Below are positions 1-7,898 of a stretch of DNA of 64,000 bases, piece after piece. The position numbers and the translations under genes are program-made. The stretch is from the NCBI RefSeq assembly GCF_900636515.1, contig NZ_LR134287.1, forward strand, positions 744,001-808,000, written 5' to 3'. The stretch is from Neisseria animalis (lineage in GTDB: Bacteria; Pseudomonadota; Gammaproteobacteria; Burkholderiales; Neisseriaceae). The notes under the pieces were generated by a model that was given only the letters and a program-made list of their open reading frames with translations, was not told the DNA's origin and did not search any database. Each line of letters opens with the position of its first letter. Position 1 is the first letter of the stretch.

Positions 1-38
1 AAATCGGACTTGAGGGCGGATACGGTTTTGCAGACGGC

Positions 39-509
39 TTAGTGCTGATGTGCCGCGCCGTGGTTGTGTCGGTGTGCGGTCGGTTTGGGAGCGTTTTTCA
101 CCGGAATGTCGATGGTTTGCGCTTTGCTGTGTTTGAACTTCAGCGTTACCGGTATGGTTTCGCCTTCTTTCAGCGGACGTTTCAGACCCATAAACATAAT
201 ATGGTAGCTGCCCGGTTTCAGTTCGGTGGTGTCGCCCGCGCCCAGCGGTACGCCGCCTTTGACTTCGCGCATACGCATCACGCCGTTGTCGTTGACGTGG
301 GTATGTACTTCGACGCGCTCGGCTACGGGGCTGCTGCCGCCGAGCAGGAAGTCTTGTTTTTTATTGTCGTTGTGGATATTCATGAATGCGCCGCCCATCT
401 TCATGCCTTCTACGGTGGCGCGCGCCCATTGGTCTTTGACGTGGATGCCGGCAGCCGCTGCGGTGCTGCACAAGCCGGCCAAAACGAGGGTTGCCAATAA
501 TTTTTTCAT
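39..509 (-). CDS. PCu(A)C-family periplasmic copper chaperone
   Basis: This 156-residue protein has a signal peptide of about 19 residues (MKKLLATLVLAGLCSTAAAA) and then a single PCu(A)C (DUF461) domain. The family binds Cu(I) in the periplasm and delivers it to the CuA/CuB centres of haem-copper oxidases. The copper-binding His/Met signature is visible: VEVHTH, then a Met cluster (VMRM), then SYHIMFMGL containing the HxM pair. A His-rich tail (HRHNHGAAHQH) could add metal affinity. I chose the ATG at 509 because AAGGAACAG lies just upstream and it opens directly on the signal peptide; an in-frame ATG 10 codons upstream has no better site. The stop overlaps a DNA-uptake-like sequence. Confidence 0.88.
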   Translation of the reverse strand: MKKLLATLVLAGLCSTAAAAGIHVKDQWARATVEGMKMGGAFMNIHNDNKKQDFLLGGSSPVAERVEVHTHVNDNGVMRMREVKGGVPLGAGDTTELKPGSYHIMFMGLKRPLKEGETIPVTLKFKHSKAQTIDIPVKNAPKPTAHRHNHGAAHQH

Positions 510-565
510 GTCTGTTCCTTTGTGTTCAAGGGAAGTCATTCGGAAAAGGGGAGTTGTCGGAGTGA

Positions 566-672
566 TATAGTCATTTAAAATAAGAATGATACAGCGTTGC
601 TTTGCCTTGCCGTACTATGTGTACTGTCTGCGGCTTCGCTGCCTTGTCTCATTCTTATTTTATTCGACTATA
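566..672 (+). mobile_element. Correia-like miniature element, copy 1
   Basis: A 107-bp element starts with TATAGTCATTTAAAATAAGA and ends with TTATTTTATTCGACTATA, so it has imperfect terminal inverted repeats. Its core (CTTTGCCTTGCCGTACTA, then GTACTGTCTGCGGCTTCG) matches the core of the neisserial Correia repeat. It fills most of the gap between the copper chaperone and dgkA. Confidence 0.92.
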
Positions 673-747
673 TTACAGGGAAACGCTGTGTACGGATATT
701 GATTCAGATTAAATAATTATTAATTATTTGTAACTAATTATAAAGTA

Positions 748-1152
748 TTAGATTAAATTCAATCCGTATTCGCGCCATAAGGCAATCAGCCAGACAACCG
801 CCAGCAGCACCAGCGCCAAAAGTTGTGCGGCAGAACCGGCGTCTTTGGCGCGCTTGGCCAATTCGTGTTTGGCGGTGGAGGTGTGGTCGACGGCGGCTTC
901 GATGGCGGTGTTGAATAATTCGGTAATCAGCGAAATAAAAGAAGCGGTAATCAGCAGCATTCGCGTTGCCGGACCGAAGGAAAAAATAAATGCCGCGGCA
1001 ATCAAGACGATGTGCAGGATAAGCAGTTGGCGGAAGGCACTTTCGTGGCGGAAGGCGGCTTTCAAACCGTCTATGGAATAGCCGAACGCATTGATGATGC
1101 GCTGAATACCGGTTTTGCCTTTTTTATCGGCGGCATATGAAGAGTGTTTCAT
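748..1152 (-). CDS. dgkA: diacylglycerol kinase
   Basis: DgkA phosphorylates diacylglycerol to phosphatidate in the inner membrane and recycles lipid released by envelope glycan modification. The 134-residue protein has the family layout: a cytoplasmic N-terminus with GLKAAFRHESAFRQ, three hydrophobic helices, and the family signature ELFNTAIEAAVDH between helices, including the catalytic and metal-binding Glu residues. The ATG at 1152 is used because the longer frame depends on a TTG. The stretch before it is AT-poor and has no clear Shine-Dalgarno, so the start is less certain than the gene. Confidence 0.93.
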   Translation of the reverse strand: MKHSSYAADKKGKTGIQRIINAFGYSIDGLKAAFRHESAFRQLLILHIVLIAAAFIFSFGPATRMLLITASFISLITELFNTAIEAAVDHTSTAKHELAKRAKDAGSAAQLLALVLLAVVWLIALWREYGLNLI

Positions 1153-1185
1153 GAGCGTGCTGCGGAATAAGGAAATCAATCGGCA

Positions 1186-1230
1186 AAGGCCGTCTGCAAA
1201 AAAGCGGGTTGCGGTTTTGCAGACGGCCTT
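1186..1230 (-). terminator. Inverted uptake-sequence hairpin after gshB
   Basis: AAGGCCGTCTGCAAA is followed by its inverse TTTGCAGACGGCCTT, six bases beyond the gshB stop. Paired uptake sequences commonly act as terminators in Neisseria. Confidence 0.7.
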
Positions 1231-1235
1231 CGGGT

Positions 1236-2192
1236 TTAGATGGTGCTTTGGCGTTGGACGGCGTCGGCAAACATGGCGGCAACGTCGAAACCTTTCTGCT
1301 TCATGATTTCTTGGAAACCGGTCGGGCTGGTTACGTTGACTTCGGTCAGGTTGCTGCCGATAACGTCCAAGCCGGCAAGTAAAATGCCGCGGCGTTTGAG
1401 CTCGGGGGCGAGGGTTTCGGCGATTTCACGGTCGCGCGCGCTCAATTCCTGCGCGACACCGCGCCCGCCGGCAGCCAGATTGCCGCGTGTTTCGCCGTTT
1501 TGCGGAATGCGCGCCAAGGCAAACGGTACGACTTCGCCGCCGATAATCAAAATGCGTTTGTCGCCGTCAACGATTTCAGGAATATAGCGTTGCGCCATGA
1601 TGGTGCGGCTGTCGAGCTGCATCAGGGTTTCCAAAATGCTGCCGGTGTTGGGGTCGGCTTCGGTGAGGCGGAAAATCCCCATGCCGCCCATGCCGTCGAG
1701 CGGTTTGACGATGATGTCGCCGTGTTCGGCCAAAAAGCGGCGTACATCGGCGGAGCGGGTGGTCACCAAAGTTGGCGCGGTAAATCGGCTGAAATTCAAA
1801 ATCGCCAGTTTTTCGTTGAAGTCGCGCATGGCTTGGCCGCTGTTGAATACTTTTGCGCCTTGTGTTTCGGCCAGCGTCAGCAGTTGGGTGGCGTAGAGAT
1901 ACTGCATGTCAAACGGCGGGTCGGTACGCATAATCACGGCATCAAAATCTTTCAAGGCCGTCTGCACTTTGCTGCCGGAGGCAAACCATGCGTAATCGCG
2001 GTCGTCTTTTGCGCCGAGAAATTCAAACGGTGCGGCCTGTGCGCTTACTGTGCCTTGCTGTACGGAAAGTTCGCTGCTCAAGGTGTGCGATAGTTTCCAG
2101 CCGCGGCCTGCCATTTCGCGCATCATGGCATAGGTGGTGTCTTTATAGGTTTTGAAGGTTGCCATCGGGTCGGCGATAAACAGGATATTCAT
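1236..2192 (-). CDS. gshB: glutathione synthetase
   Basis: GshB joins gamma-glutamylcysteine and glycine with ATP in the cytosol, the last step of glutathione synthesis. At 318 residues it has the usual length of the proteobacterial enzyme. It begins MNILFIADPM and carries the ATP-grasp features DIIVKPLDGMGGMGIF near the middle and EVNVTSPTGFQEI near the C-terminus, the latter containing the metal and substrate loop. AAGGA lies seven bases before the ATG. gshA is not nearby, so the gene is probably transcribed alone. Confidence 0.96.
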   Translation of the reverse strand: MNILFIADPMATFKTYKDTTYAMMREMAGRGWKLSHTLSSELSVQQGTVSAQAAPFEFLGAKDDRDYAWFASGSKVQTALKDFDAVIMRTDPPFDMQYLYATQLLTLAETQGAKVFNSGQAMRDFNEKLAILNFSRFTAPTLVTTRSADVRRFLAEHGDIIVKPLDGMGGMGIFRLTEADPNTGSILETLMQLDSRTIMAQRYIPEIVDGDKRILIIGGEVVPFALARIPQNGETRGNLAAGGRGVAQELSARDREIAETLAPELKRRGILLAGLDVIGSNLTEVNVTSPTGFQEIMKQKGFDVAAMFADAVQRQSTI

Positions 2193-2300
2193 GGTGGTCC
2201 TTAAAGATTGCGGCGGCGGAATGAGGCCGTCTGCAAATGGCAGACTGTTTGGTGCAGAATGTTTGAATGGTTTAAGTTACCGCGTTGCCGCCGGGCGGTC

Positions 2301-2341
2301 AAGCCGTCTGCAAACCATACCGGCATTTTGCAGACGGCCTT
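2301..2341 (-). terminator. Inverted uptake-sequence hairpin after nlpD-like gene
   Basis: AGCCGTCTGCAAA and TTTGCAGACGGCCT face each other just beyond the stop of the M23 lipoprotein gene. Confidence 0.65.
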
Positions 2342-2347
2342 GCGGAA

Positions 2348-3064
2348 TCAGTTTGGCAGGTGGGGCATGGGATCGACGGCTTTGCCGTTAATCCGTACTT
2401 CAAAATGCAATTTCACGCTGTCGGTATCGCTGTTGCCCATGGTGGCGATGACCTGCCCTGCCTGAACCTGCTGGTCTTCGCGTACTAAAATGCTGTCGTT
2501 GTGGGCATAGGCGGTAATGGTGTTGCTGTTGTGGCTGATGAGAATCAGCTTGCCGTAACCGCGCACGCCTTCGCCGACATACAGCACTTTGCCTGCGGCG
2601 GCGGCTTTGATGTTTTGTCCGAGCATGCCGCCGATATTCAAGCCTTTGTTGCGGGTTGCATGATAATATTGAATAATGTTTTGACGGCCGTTGTCGGTCG
2701 GCCATTGCAATGCAAGGCGGTTTACGGGGGTAACGGCGTGTGCGGGCTGGCCGGTTGTTGCGGCGGAAGAGGTGTTGCGGCGTACGCGCAGAAGTTGCCC
2801 GACTTCGATTTTCGATGCGTCGGCAAGGTTGTTCCAAGCGGCCAGCGTTGCAACGCTTTGTCCGTAGCGTTTGGCGATGCGGAAGAGCGTGTCGCCTGCT
2901 TTGACGCGGTAGTAGCCGTTGGGTACGGCCGCGCTGCTTGAAATTTTCACTGCTTTGCCGCCGGTGGGCTTGCTGTTGCCCGAGCAGGCGGCAAGTGCAA
3001 TCAGGGAAACCGTCATACAGACGGCCTGTGCGGAATGTTTGAGAAAAAGGGCTGGTGTTTTCAT
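2348..3064 (-). CDS. nlpD: NlpD-like LysM/M23 lipoprotein, amidase activator
   Basis: The protein is 238 residues. It has a lipoprotein signal (lipobox LIALAAC, Cys about 27), then a LysM domain (YYRVKAGDTLFRIAKRYG, with NNL and IEVGQLLRV), then a C-terminal LytM/M23 domain. The zinc-ligand motifs are degenerate: active M23 enzymes have His and Asp in an HxGxD-like motif, whereas this has NKGLNIGG, and the HxH motif reads KLHFEV. By family knowledge this marks NlpD/EnvC-type activators that stimulate periplasmic N-acetylmuramyl-L-alanine amidases at the division site instead of cutting peptidoglycan. The upstream TTG of the longer frame was rejected in favour of the ATG at 3064. rpoS, the usual enterobacterial neighbour, is absent. 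Confidence 0.85.
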   Translation of the reverse strand: MKTPALFLKHSAQAVCMTVSLIALAACSGNSKPTGGKAVKISSSAAVPNGYYRVKAGDTLFRIAKRYGQSVATLAAWNNLADASKIEVGQLLRVRRNTSSAATTGQPAHAVTPVNRLALQWPTDNGRQNIIQYYHATRNKGLNIGGMLGQNIKAAAAGKVLYVGEGVRGYGKLILISHNSNTITAYAHNDSILVREDQQVQAGQVIATMGNSDTDSVKLHFEVRINGKAVDPMPHLPN

Positions 3065-3237
3065 AGGCCGTAAGGATAACAAATCTTACCGCCGTGCTGC
3101 ACCCGAAATCCGCCTCCCTTACTTTTTTTTACCCCTGCAAACGCTTACCCGATTTCACATTAAAAGGTATTGAAAGCATAGGCGGCAGGCTTTATGTTAG
3201 TATGCCTGAACATGATAAAGATAAAGAAAGGTTCTGA

Positions 3238-3723
3238 ATGCAATTTCTCGGTATCGGTTTTTTGGTGCTGCTGTTTTTGGAAATCATGTCGATTGTCTGG
3301 GTGGCAGACTGGATTGGCGGCGGTGCGACTTTGCTGCTGATGGTGGTGAGTTTTGTCAGCGGGGTATTGATGTTGCGCCATACCGGATTGTCGGGCGTGC
3401 TGTTGGCCGGCGCGGCGGTACGGAGCGGGCAGGATATTTCCCTGTATCAGATGCTGTGGCCGATACGTTATGCGCTGGCGGCGTTGATGCTGATGAGTCC
3501 GGGTTTTATTTCCGGTGTGTTCGCGCTGCTGTTGCTGCTGCCGATTAAGGGCAGACCGGTGGCTCAAGCGGGGCGGAATGCGGGGTTTCAACAGCATAAT
3601 CCGTTTGCCCGGCAGCAGAAGGGCGATAACGGGGGCGATGATGTCATCGAAGGGGAATATACCGTTACCCGCCATGAGCCTTCTGCCAAACAGCAGGATT
3701 ATATCGAGCACAAACGCGATTGA
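3238..3723 (+). CDS. fxsA: FxsA family membrane protein
   Basis: This 161-residue inner-membrane protein has the FxsA arrangement: a first helix with the conserved FLVLLFLEIMSIVWVADWIG, a second helix in TLLLMVVSFVSGVL, and a helical pair around LMLMSPGFISGVFALLLLLP. It ends in a polar cytoplasmic tail. In E. coli FxsA overproduction relieves phage T7 exclusion by the F plasmid; its normal role is unknown. AAAGG precedes the ATG. It stands alone and ends in an uptake-sequence hairpin. Confidence 0.87.
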   Translation: MQFLGIGFLVLLFLEIMSIVWVADWIGGGATLLLMVVSFVSGVLMLRHTGLSGVLLAGAAVRSGQDISLYQMLWPIRYALAALMLMSPGFISGVFALLLLLPIKGRPVAQAGRNAGFQQHNPFARQQKGDNGGDDVIEGEYTVTRHEPSAKQQDYIEHKRD

Positions 3724-3736
3724 GAAAGCAAGTGTC

Positions 3737-3773
3737 AGGCCGTCTGCAAAATAAATAATTTTACAGACGGCTT
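3737..3773 (+). terminator. Inverted uptake-sequence hairpin after fxsA
   Basis: AGGCCGTCTGCAAA pairs with TTTACAGACGGCTT 14 bases after the fxsA stop. Confidence 0.65.
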
Positions 3774-3857
3774 GTTTATTTGCGGCCGGTCAATGCTATA
3801 CTTACAAATTGTTAACCTTTTGATACCGTCCTGCAATCATACGGAAACGAGCATAAG

Positions 3858-4643
3858 ATGAGCAGAATCCAGCAGACCTTTCAGACCCTGAACGGGGCAA
3901 AAGCCCTGATTCCCTATATTACCGTAGGCGATCCCGATACGCAGACTACGTTGGCATTGATGCACAGCTTGGTTGAAAACGGCGCGGATATTTTGGAATT
4001 GGGCGTACCGTTTTCCGACCCGATGGCAGACGGCCCGACCATTCAGCGGGCGGCTGAACGCGCTTTGGCAAACGGCGTATCGCTGGCAGATGTGTTGGAA
4101 GTGGTAAGGCAGTTCCGCCAAAGCAACGATACGACGCCTGTGGTGCTGATGGGCTATCTCAATCCGGTGCACAAAATGGGCTATGCGCGGTTTGCACAAG
4201 CAGCCGCCGAGGCCGGTGTGGACGGCGTGCTGACTGTTGATTCTCCGGTAGAGACCATCGCGCCGCTGCAAAGTGAGCTGCAGGCAAACGGCCTCGACTG
4301 TATTTTCCTGATTGCGCCGACCACCACCGAAGAGCGTATCCGCACCATCGCGGAGATGGCAGGCGGATTTGTGTATTACGTTTCCCTGCGCGGGGTAACG
4401 GGTGCGGCCAGTTTGGATACCGAAGAGGTTTCGCGTAAAATAGAGTTGTTACGCAAATATATTTCCATTCCGATCGGTGTCGGTTTCGGTATTCATGATG
4501 CACAAAGCGCGCGCAAAATTGGTGCGGTTGCCGATGCCGTCATCGTGGGCAGCCGTATCGTCAAGACCATTGAAGACAACGCCGGCAACGAGGCCGGTGC
4601 GGTTGGCGCGTTGGTTGGTGAATTGAAAGCTGCCATCCGCTGA
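3858..4643 (+). CDS. trpA: tryptophan synthase alpha subunit
   Basis: TrpA cleaves indole-3-glycerol phosphate to indole and glyceraldehyde 3-phosphate and passes indole to TrpB. The 261-residue TIM barrel has the catalytic Glu47 in DILELGVPFSDP and Asp58 in MADGP. The phosphate-binding region GVGFGIHDAQSARK and AVIVGSRIVK are near the C-terminus. trpB lies more than 11 kb away on the other strand, so the two subunits are not cotranscribed. accD follows after 87 bases in the same direction, a common neisserial and pseudomonad-like neighbour. Confidence 0.97.
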   Translation: MSRIQQTFQTLNGAKALIPYITVGDPDTQTTLALMHSLVENGADILELGVPFSDPMADGPTIQRAAERALANGVSLADVLEVVRQFRQSNDTTPVVLMGYLNPVHKMGYARFAQAAAEAGVDGVLTVDSPVETIAPLQSELQANGLDCIFLIAPTTTEERIRTIAEMAGGFVYYVSLRGVTGAASLDTEEVSRKIELLRKYISIPIGVGFGIHDAQSARKIGAVADAVIVGSRIVKTIEDNAGNEAGAVGALVGELKAAIR

Positions 4644-4730
4644 ATATTTTGGGTGCGCCGGCAGTTGCCGCCGCGTGCCGTCTGAAAAAACGGCTTCGGT
4701 TGCTGCCGGAGTCTTATCGAAGGAGTTTCC

Positions 4731-5600
4731 ATGAGCTGGTTAGATAAAATCCTGCCGCCGAAAATCAAACGTGATGATAAAAGCGAATCCAGCGTACCCG
4801 AAGGTTTGTGGCACAAATGCCCGTCCTGCTCGGCAACCGTTTACTCAACCGAATTGAAACAAAACAATTCCGTTTGCCCGAAATGTGATTACCACAATCC
4901 GCTTTCCGCCCGCGAACGCCTGAACCTGCTGTTGGATGCGGAAGGCCGCGAAGAAATCGGCGCGCAAGTGAAGCCGACTGATCCGCTGAAATTTAAAGAC
5001 AGCAAAAAATATCCCGACCGCTTGACGGCTGCCCGCAAACAAACGGGGGAAGATGATGCGCTGGTGGTCATGAAAGGGACGATGGGCGGTTTGCCGGTAG
5101 TGGTGGCTGCGTTTGAATTCCGCTTTATCGGCGGTTCTATGGGATCGGTAGTGGGCGAGCGTTTCGTACAAGGCGTACGCCGCGCAGCAGCGGATAATTG
5201 CTCCTTTATCTGCGTTTCCGCATCAGGCGGCGCGCGTATGCAGGAAGGCGTAAATTCTTTGATGCAGATGACCAAAACCAGCGCGGCATTGCATCTTTTA
5301 TCGGAAAAACGTCTGCCGTTTGTATCGGTGTTAACCGATCCGACCATGGGCGGTGTATCCGCCAGCTTTGCTTTCTTGGGTGATGTGGTGCTTGCCGAAC
5401 CGAATGCCTTAATCGGCTTTGCAGGGCCGCGCGTGATTGAGCAAACCGTGCGGGAAACGCTGCCCGAAGGTTTCCAACGTGCGGAATTTCTGCTGGAAAA
5501 AGGCGCAATCGACCAAATCGTCGATCGCCGCGTGATGAAGCAGCGCATTGTCGATTTGATTACGCTGTTGGGACGTAGGGAAAAAACCAACGTCGCTTAA
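4731..5600 (+). CDS. accD: acetyl-CoA carboxylase carboxyltransferase beta subunit
   Basis: AccD with AccA transfers carboxyl from biotin to acetyl-CoA, giving malonyl-CoA for fatty-acid synthesis. The 289-residue protein opens with the family zinc finger, CPSC and CPKC at residues 30, 33, 49 and 52. The crotonase-like carboxyltransferase fold follows, with [11 protein letters not shown] and [16 protein letters not shown], which form the oxyanion-hole and CoA regions. GAAGGAG lies just upstream of the ATG. It may be cotranscribed with trpA and ends at a strong uptake-sequence hairpin. Confidence 0.97.
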   Translation: MSWLDKILPPKIKRDDKSESSVPEGLWHKCPSCSATVYSTELKQNNSVCPKCDYHNPLSARERLNLLLDAEGREEIGAQVKPTDPLKFKDSKKYPDRLTAARKQTGEDDALVVMKGTMGGLPVVVAAFEFRFIGGSMGSVVGERFVQGVRRAAADNCSFICVSASGGARMQEGVNSLMQMTKTSAALHLLSEKRLPFVSVLTDPTMGGVSASFAFLGDVVLAEPNALIGFAGPRVIEQTVRETLPEGFQRAEFLLEKGAIDQIVDRRVMKQRIVDLITLLGRREKTNVA

Positions 5601-5615
5601 GATATTATTGATTGC

Positions 5616-5649
5616 AAAAGGCCGTCTGTAAATGCAGACGGCCTTTTTA
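5616..5649 (+). terminator. Inverted uptake-sequence terminator after accD
   Basis: AAAAGGCCGTCTG and CAGACGGCCTTTTT form a stem with a short loop and a T run, 15 bases after the accD stop. Confidence 0.8.
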
Positions 5650-5656
5650 GTCATTT

Positions 5657-5763
5657 TATAGTCATTTAAAATAAGAATGATACAGCGTTGCTTTGCCTTG
5701 CCGTACTATGTGTACTGTCTGCGGCTTCGCTGCCTTGTCTCATTCTTATTTTATTCGACTATA
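5657..5763 (+). mobile_element. Correia-like miniature element, copy 2
   Basis: A 107-bp copy with both termini intact. It is directly preceded by TAGTCATTT, a second partial left end, and followed 24 bases later by a degenerate core. This fits insertion at a TA inside the arm of an older element. Confidence 0.92.
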
Positions 5764-5787
5764 CATGGGTTTCACGCAGAGCAGAAA

Positions 5788-5910
5788 GATACCGTGCTGC
5801 CTAAATTTTGTTCAAAGAGGAGTTTTGAGCAGGCTGCTGAAGCGGTCGAGCCGCGCCCCATATTGTGCGTACAGTCTGCCGTTGTGCAGCCTTGCCTTAT
5901 GCTGAGTGAT
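5788..5910 (+). repeat. Degenerate long-form Correia-like relic
   Basis: GATACCGTGCTGCC, TTCAAAGAGGAG, GGCTGCTGAAGC and GTACAGTCTGCCGTTGTGC follow the order of motifs in the long (about 156 bp) neisserial Correia element. The sequence is strongly diverged and has no reading frame of note. It occupies the space between copy 2 and the cysE stop. Confidence 0.5.
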
Positions 5911-5932
5911 TTAACGATATATTGTTTCGCTC

Positions 5933-6760
5933 TCAAATCATAAAATCCAAGCCGGTAAAGTCGATATTTTGATTCATGTCGGCAGACGGAACTTTATTGG
6001 AACGTCCGACCGGTTTGGCGGGAACGCCGACAACGGTAATCGATGACGGCACATCGCTGACCACTACGCTGCCTGCGCCGACTTTGGCGTTTTCTCCGAT
6101 GCGGATGTTGCCCAAAATCGAAGCGTTTGCGCCAATCATCACGCCGTCTGAAACTTTCGGATGACGGTCGCCGCTTTCTTTGCCCGAGCCGCCGAGGGTT
6201 ACGCCGTGGAGAATCGAAATGTTGTTGCCCAACACGGCTGTTTCGCCGACGACGAAGCCGGTGGCGTGGTCAAGCATGATGCCGTGGCCGAATCGGGCGG
6301 CGGGGTGGATGTCGGTGCCGAATACTTCCGACATGCGGTTTTGCAGGAAATATGCCAGCGTTTGGCGGCCGTTTTGATACAGCCAGTGGTTGATGCGGTG
6401 TGCCTGAATCGCATGGAAACCTTTGAAATACAAAAGCGGCAGCGAGTATTCGTCGCAGGCGGGGTCGCGTTCGTATACGGCTTTTAAGTCGGATTCGACG
6501 CAGCCGATGATGTGGCTGTCTTCCGAAAGTGCCAGCAGATACATTTCATACAGAATCCTTGCGTCCATAATCGGGCTGGAAAGTTTGCTGGACAGGTGGT
6601 AGGCAAGTACTGAAGCCAGCGAGCCGTGGCGCAGTACGGTTTGGTGCAGGAAACTCGCCAAAATCGGTTCTGCGGCGGCAGCGGCTTCGGTTTCTTCGCG
6701 AATGGTTTGCCACAAATCGAAATCTGCGGTGTTGAGGTGGTCTTTTTTGATGTTTTGCAT
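5933..6760 (-). CDS. cysE: serine O-acetyltransferase
   Basis: CysE makes O-acetylserine from serine and acetyl-CoA, the committed step of cysteine synthesis. The 275-residue protein has an N-terminal helical SATase domain and a left-handed beta-helix of hexapeptide repeats (IHPAARFGHGIMLDHATGFVVGETAVLG, and SILGNIRIGENAKVGAGSVV). The catalytic His lies in LDHATG. It ends in isoleucine (GLDFMI); in known CysE proteins the C-terminal Ile inserts into the CysK active site, so a cysteine synthase complex is likely. No other sulfur genes are adjacent. Confidence 0.95.
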   Translation of the reverse strand: MQNIKKDHLNTADFDLWQTIREETEAAAAAEPILASFLHQTVLRHGSLASVLAYHLSSKLSSPIMDARILYEMYLLALSEDSHIIGCVESDLKAVYERDPACDEYSLPLLYFKGFHAIQAHRINHWLYQNGRQTLAYFLQNRMSEVFGTDIHPAARFGHGIMLDHATGFVVGETAVLGNNISILHGVTLGGSGKESGDRHPKVSDGVMIGANASILGNIRIGENAKVGAGSVVVSDVPSSITVVGVPAKPVGRSNKVPSADMNQNIDFTGLDFMI

Positions 6761-6996
6761 AATAAAGGCCGTCTGTAAAATGGAAAAAAGCGCGTGTGCG
6801 GACTTGTGCCTGTACGCTTGCGTATATCTTACCGTTTATCGCGGTTTTGGCATAGTGCGGAAAATGCTGTTTTTAGAACGGTTTGGCAGTTGGAAAAGGA
6901 AAGGTTGCTACCGTTTGGGCTTGAAATTTTTGCAGACGGCCTTATATGTCGTGAAATGATGTTATGACTGCTGTTTTTCCATTAAAGGATGCCGAT

Positions 6997-7581
6997 ATGA
7001 ACGAACAAACCCAAACTGTCGAAGAAGAAAAAGTAGCTGCCGCAGAAGAAACGGAAGCAGTGGAGGCTGCGGAAGTTGCAGGTGGTCAGGAAGCAGAAGA
7101 AGGGCAGGTTGTGGAAAAACCTTCTTATGAGGACTTGGAAGCGCGTATTGCCGAGTTGGAAGGCCAAGTCAAAGACGAGCAGCTGCGCGGCTTGGCCAAC
7201 GAGCAAAACCTGCGCCGCCGCCACCAGCAGGAAATCGCCGACACCCATAAGTTTGCCGGACAAAAATTCGCCGCCGAAATGCTGCCGGTGAAAGACTATC
7301 TGGAAATGGCGCTGCTGGATCAGAGCGGTAATTTCGACGCGCTGAAAATGGGCGTGCAGATGACTTTGAACGAGCTGCAAAAAGCATTCGATGCCACCCA
7401 AATCAAAGAAATCAACCCGCAGGCAGGCGACAAGCTCGATCCGCACCAACACCAGGCGATGCAGACCGTGGTCAGCGAGCAGGAGCCGAATACCATCGTC
7501 AGCGTGATGAAGAAAGGCTATACCCTGTCAGACCGCGTATTGCGTCCGGCAATGGTGGTGGTGGCGAAAAAAGAAGATTGA
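6997..7581 (+). CDS. grpE: nucleotide exchange factor GrpE
   Basis: GrpE releases ADP from DnaK. The 194-residue form has a Glu/Ala-rich disordered N-terminus, a long helix (SYEDLEARIAELEGQVKDEQLRGLANEQNLRRR) and the C-terminal beta domain, including VMKKGYTLSDRVLRPAMVVVAK. The ATG at 6997 has AAAGGA about 8 bases before it and is preferred over an upstream in-frame ATG. dnaK follows 317 bases later with its own apparent promoter. The roughly 200 bases upstream of grpE hold nothing I recognise apart from uptake-sequence fragments. Confidence 0.96.
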   Translation: MNEQTQTVEEEKVAAAEETEAVEAAEVAGGQEAEEGQVVEKPSYEDLEARIAELEGQVKDEQLRGLANEQNLRRRHQQEIADTHKFAGQKFAAEMLPVKDYLEMALLDQSGNFDALKMGVQMTLNELQKAFDATQIKEINPQAGDKLDPHQHQAMQTVVSEQEPNTIVSVMKKGYTLSDRVLRPAMVVVAKKED

Positions 7582-7799
7582 AAGCACCGCCTGATGATGT
7601 TTGTCAGGCATAAAATTTTCAGACGGCCTTATCCCCCATCTCATTAGGAAACCGTGTTGCCGGGTCGTCATTCCGATGGCAAAGACTGTGGGCCTCAAAA
7701 CAAGCCGTCTGAAAAAATAATTTCAGACGGCCTGTGGATAAGTAAATCAAGCATTTGAATATAAAATTAAAAATATCTGAAAAATTTTAGATTCCGATA

Positions 7800-7827
7800 C
7801 TTGAAAAGCGGAAAAACCGCCTTATTT
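7800..7827 (+). promoter_or_regulatory. Sigma-32-like heat-shock promoter of dnaK
   Basis: CTTGAAA at 7800-7806 is followed at sigma-32-like spacing by CCGCCTTATTT, resembling the CTTGAAA / CCCCATNT heat-shock consensus. It lies about 75 bases before the dnaK ATG. The rest of the 317-base grpE-dnaK gap holds three uptake-like sequences, two of them an inverted pair near 7700-7732. Confidence 0.55.
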
Positions 7828-7898
7828 ACAGACCAACGGGGCGTAATCCCCAGCCGAATCATTTATTAAGTATTAAAATTTTTAGGAGCTATAAATAC

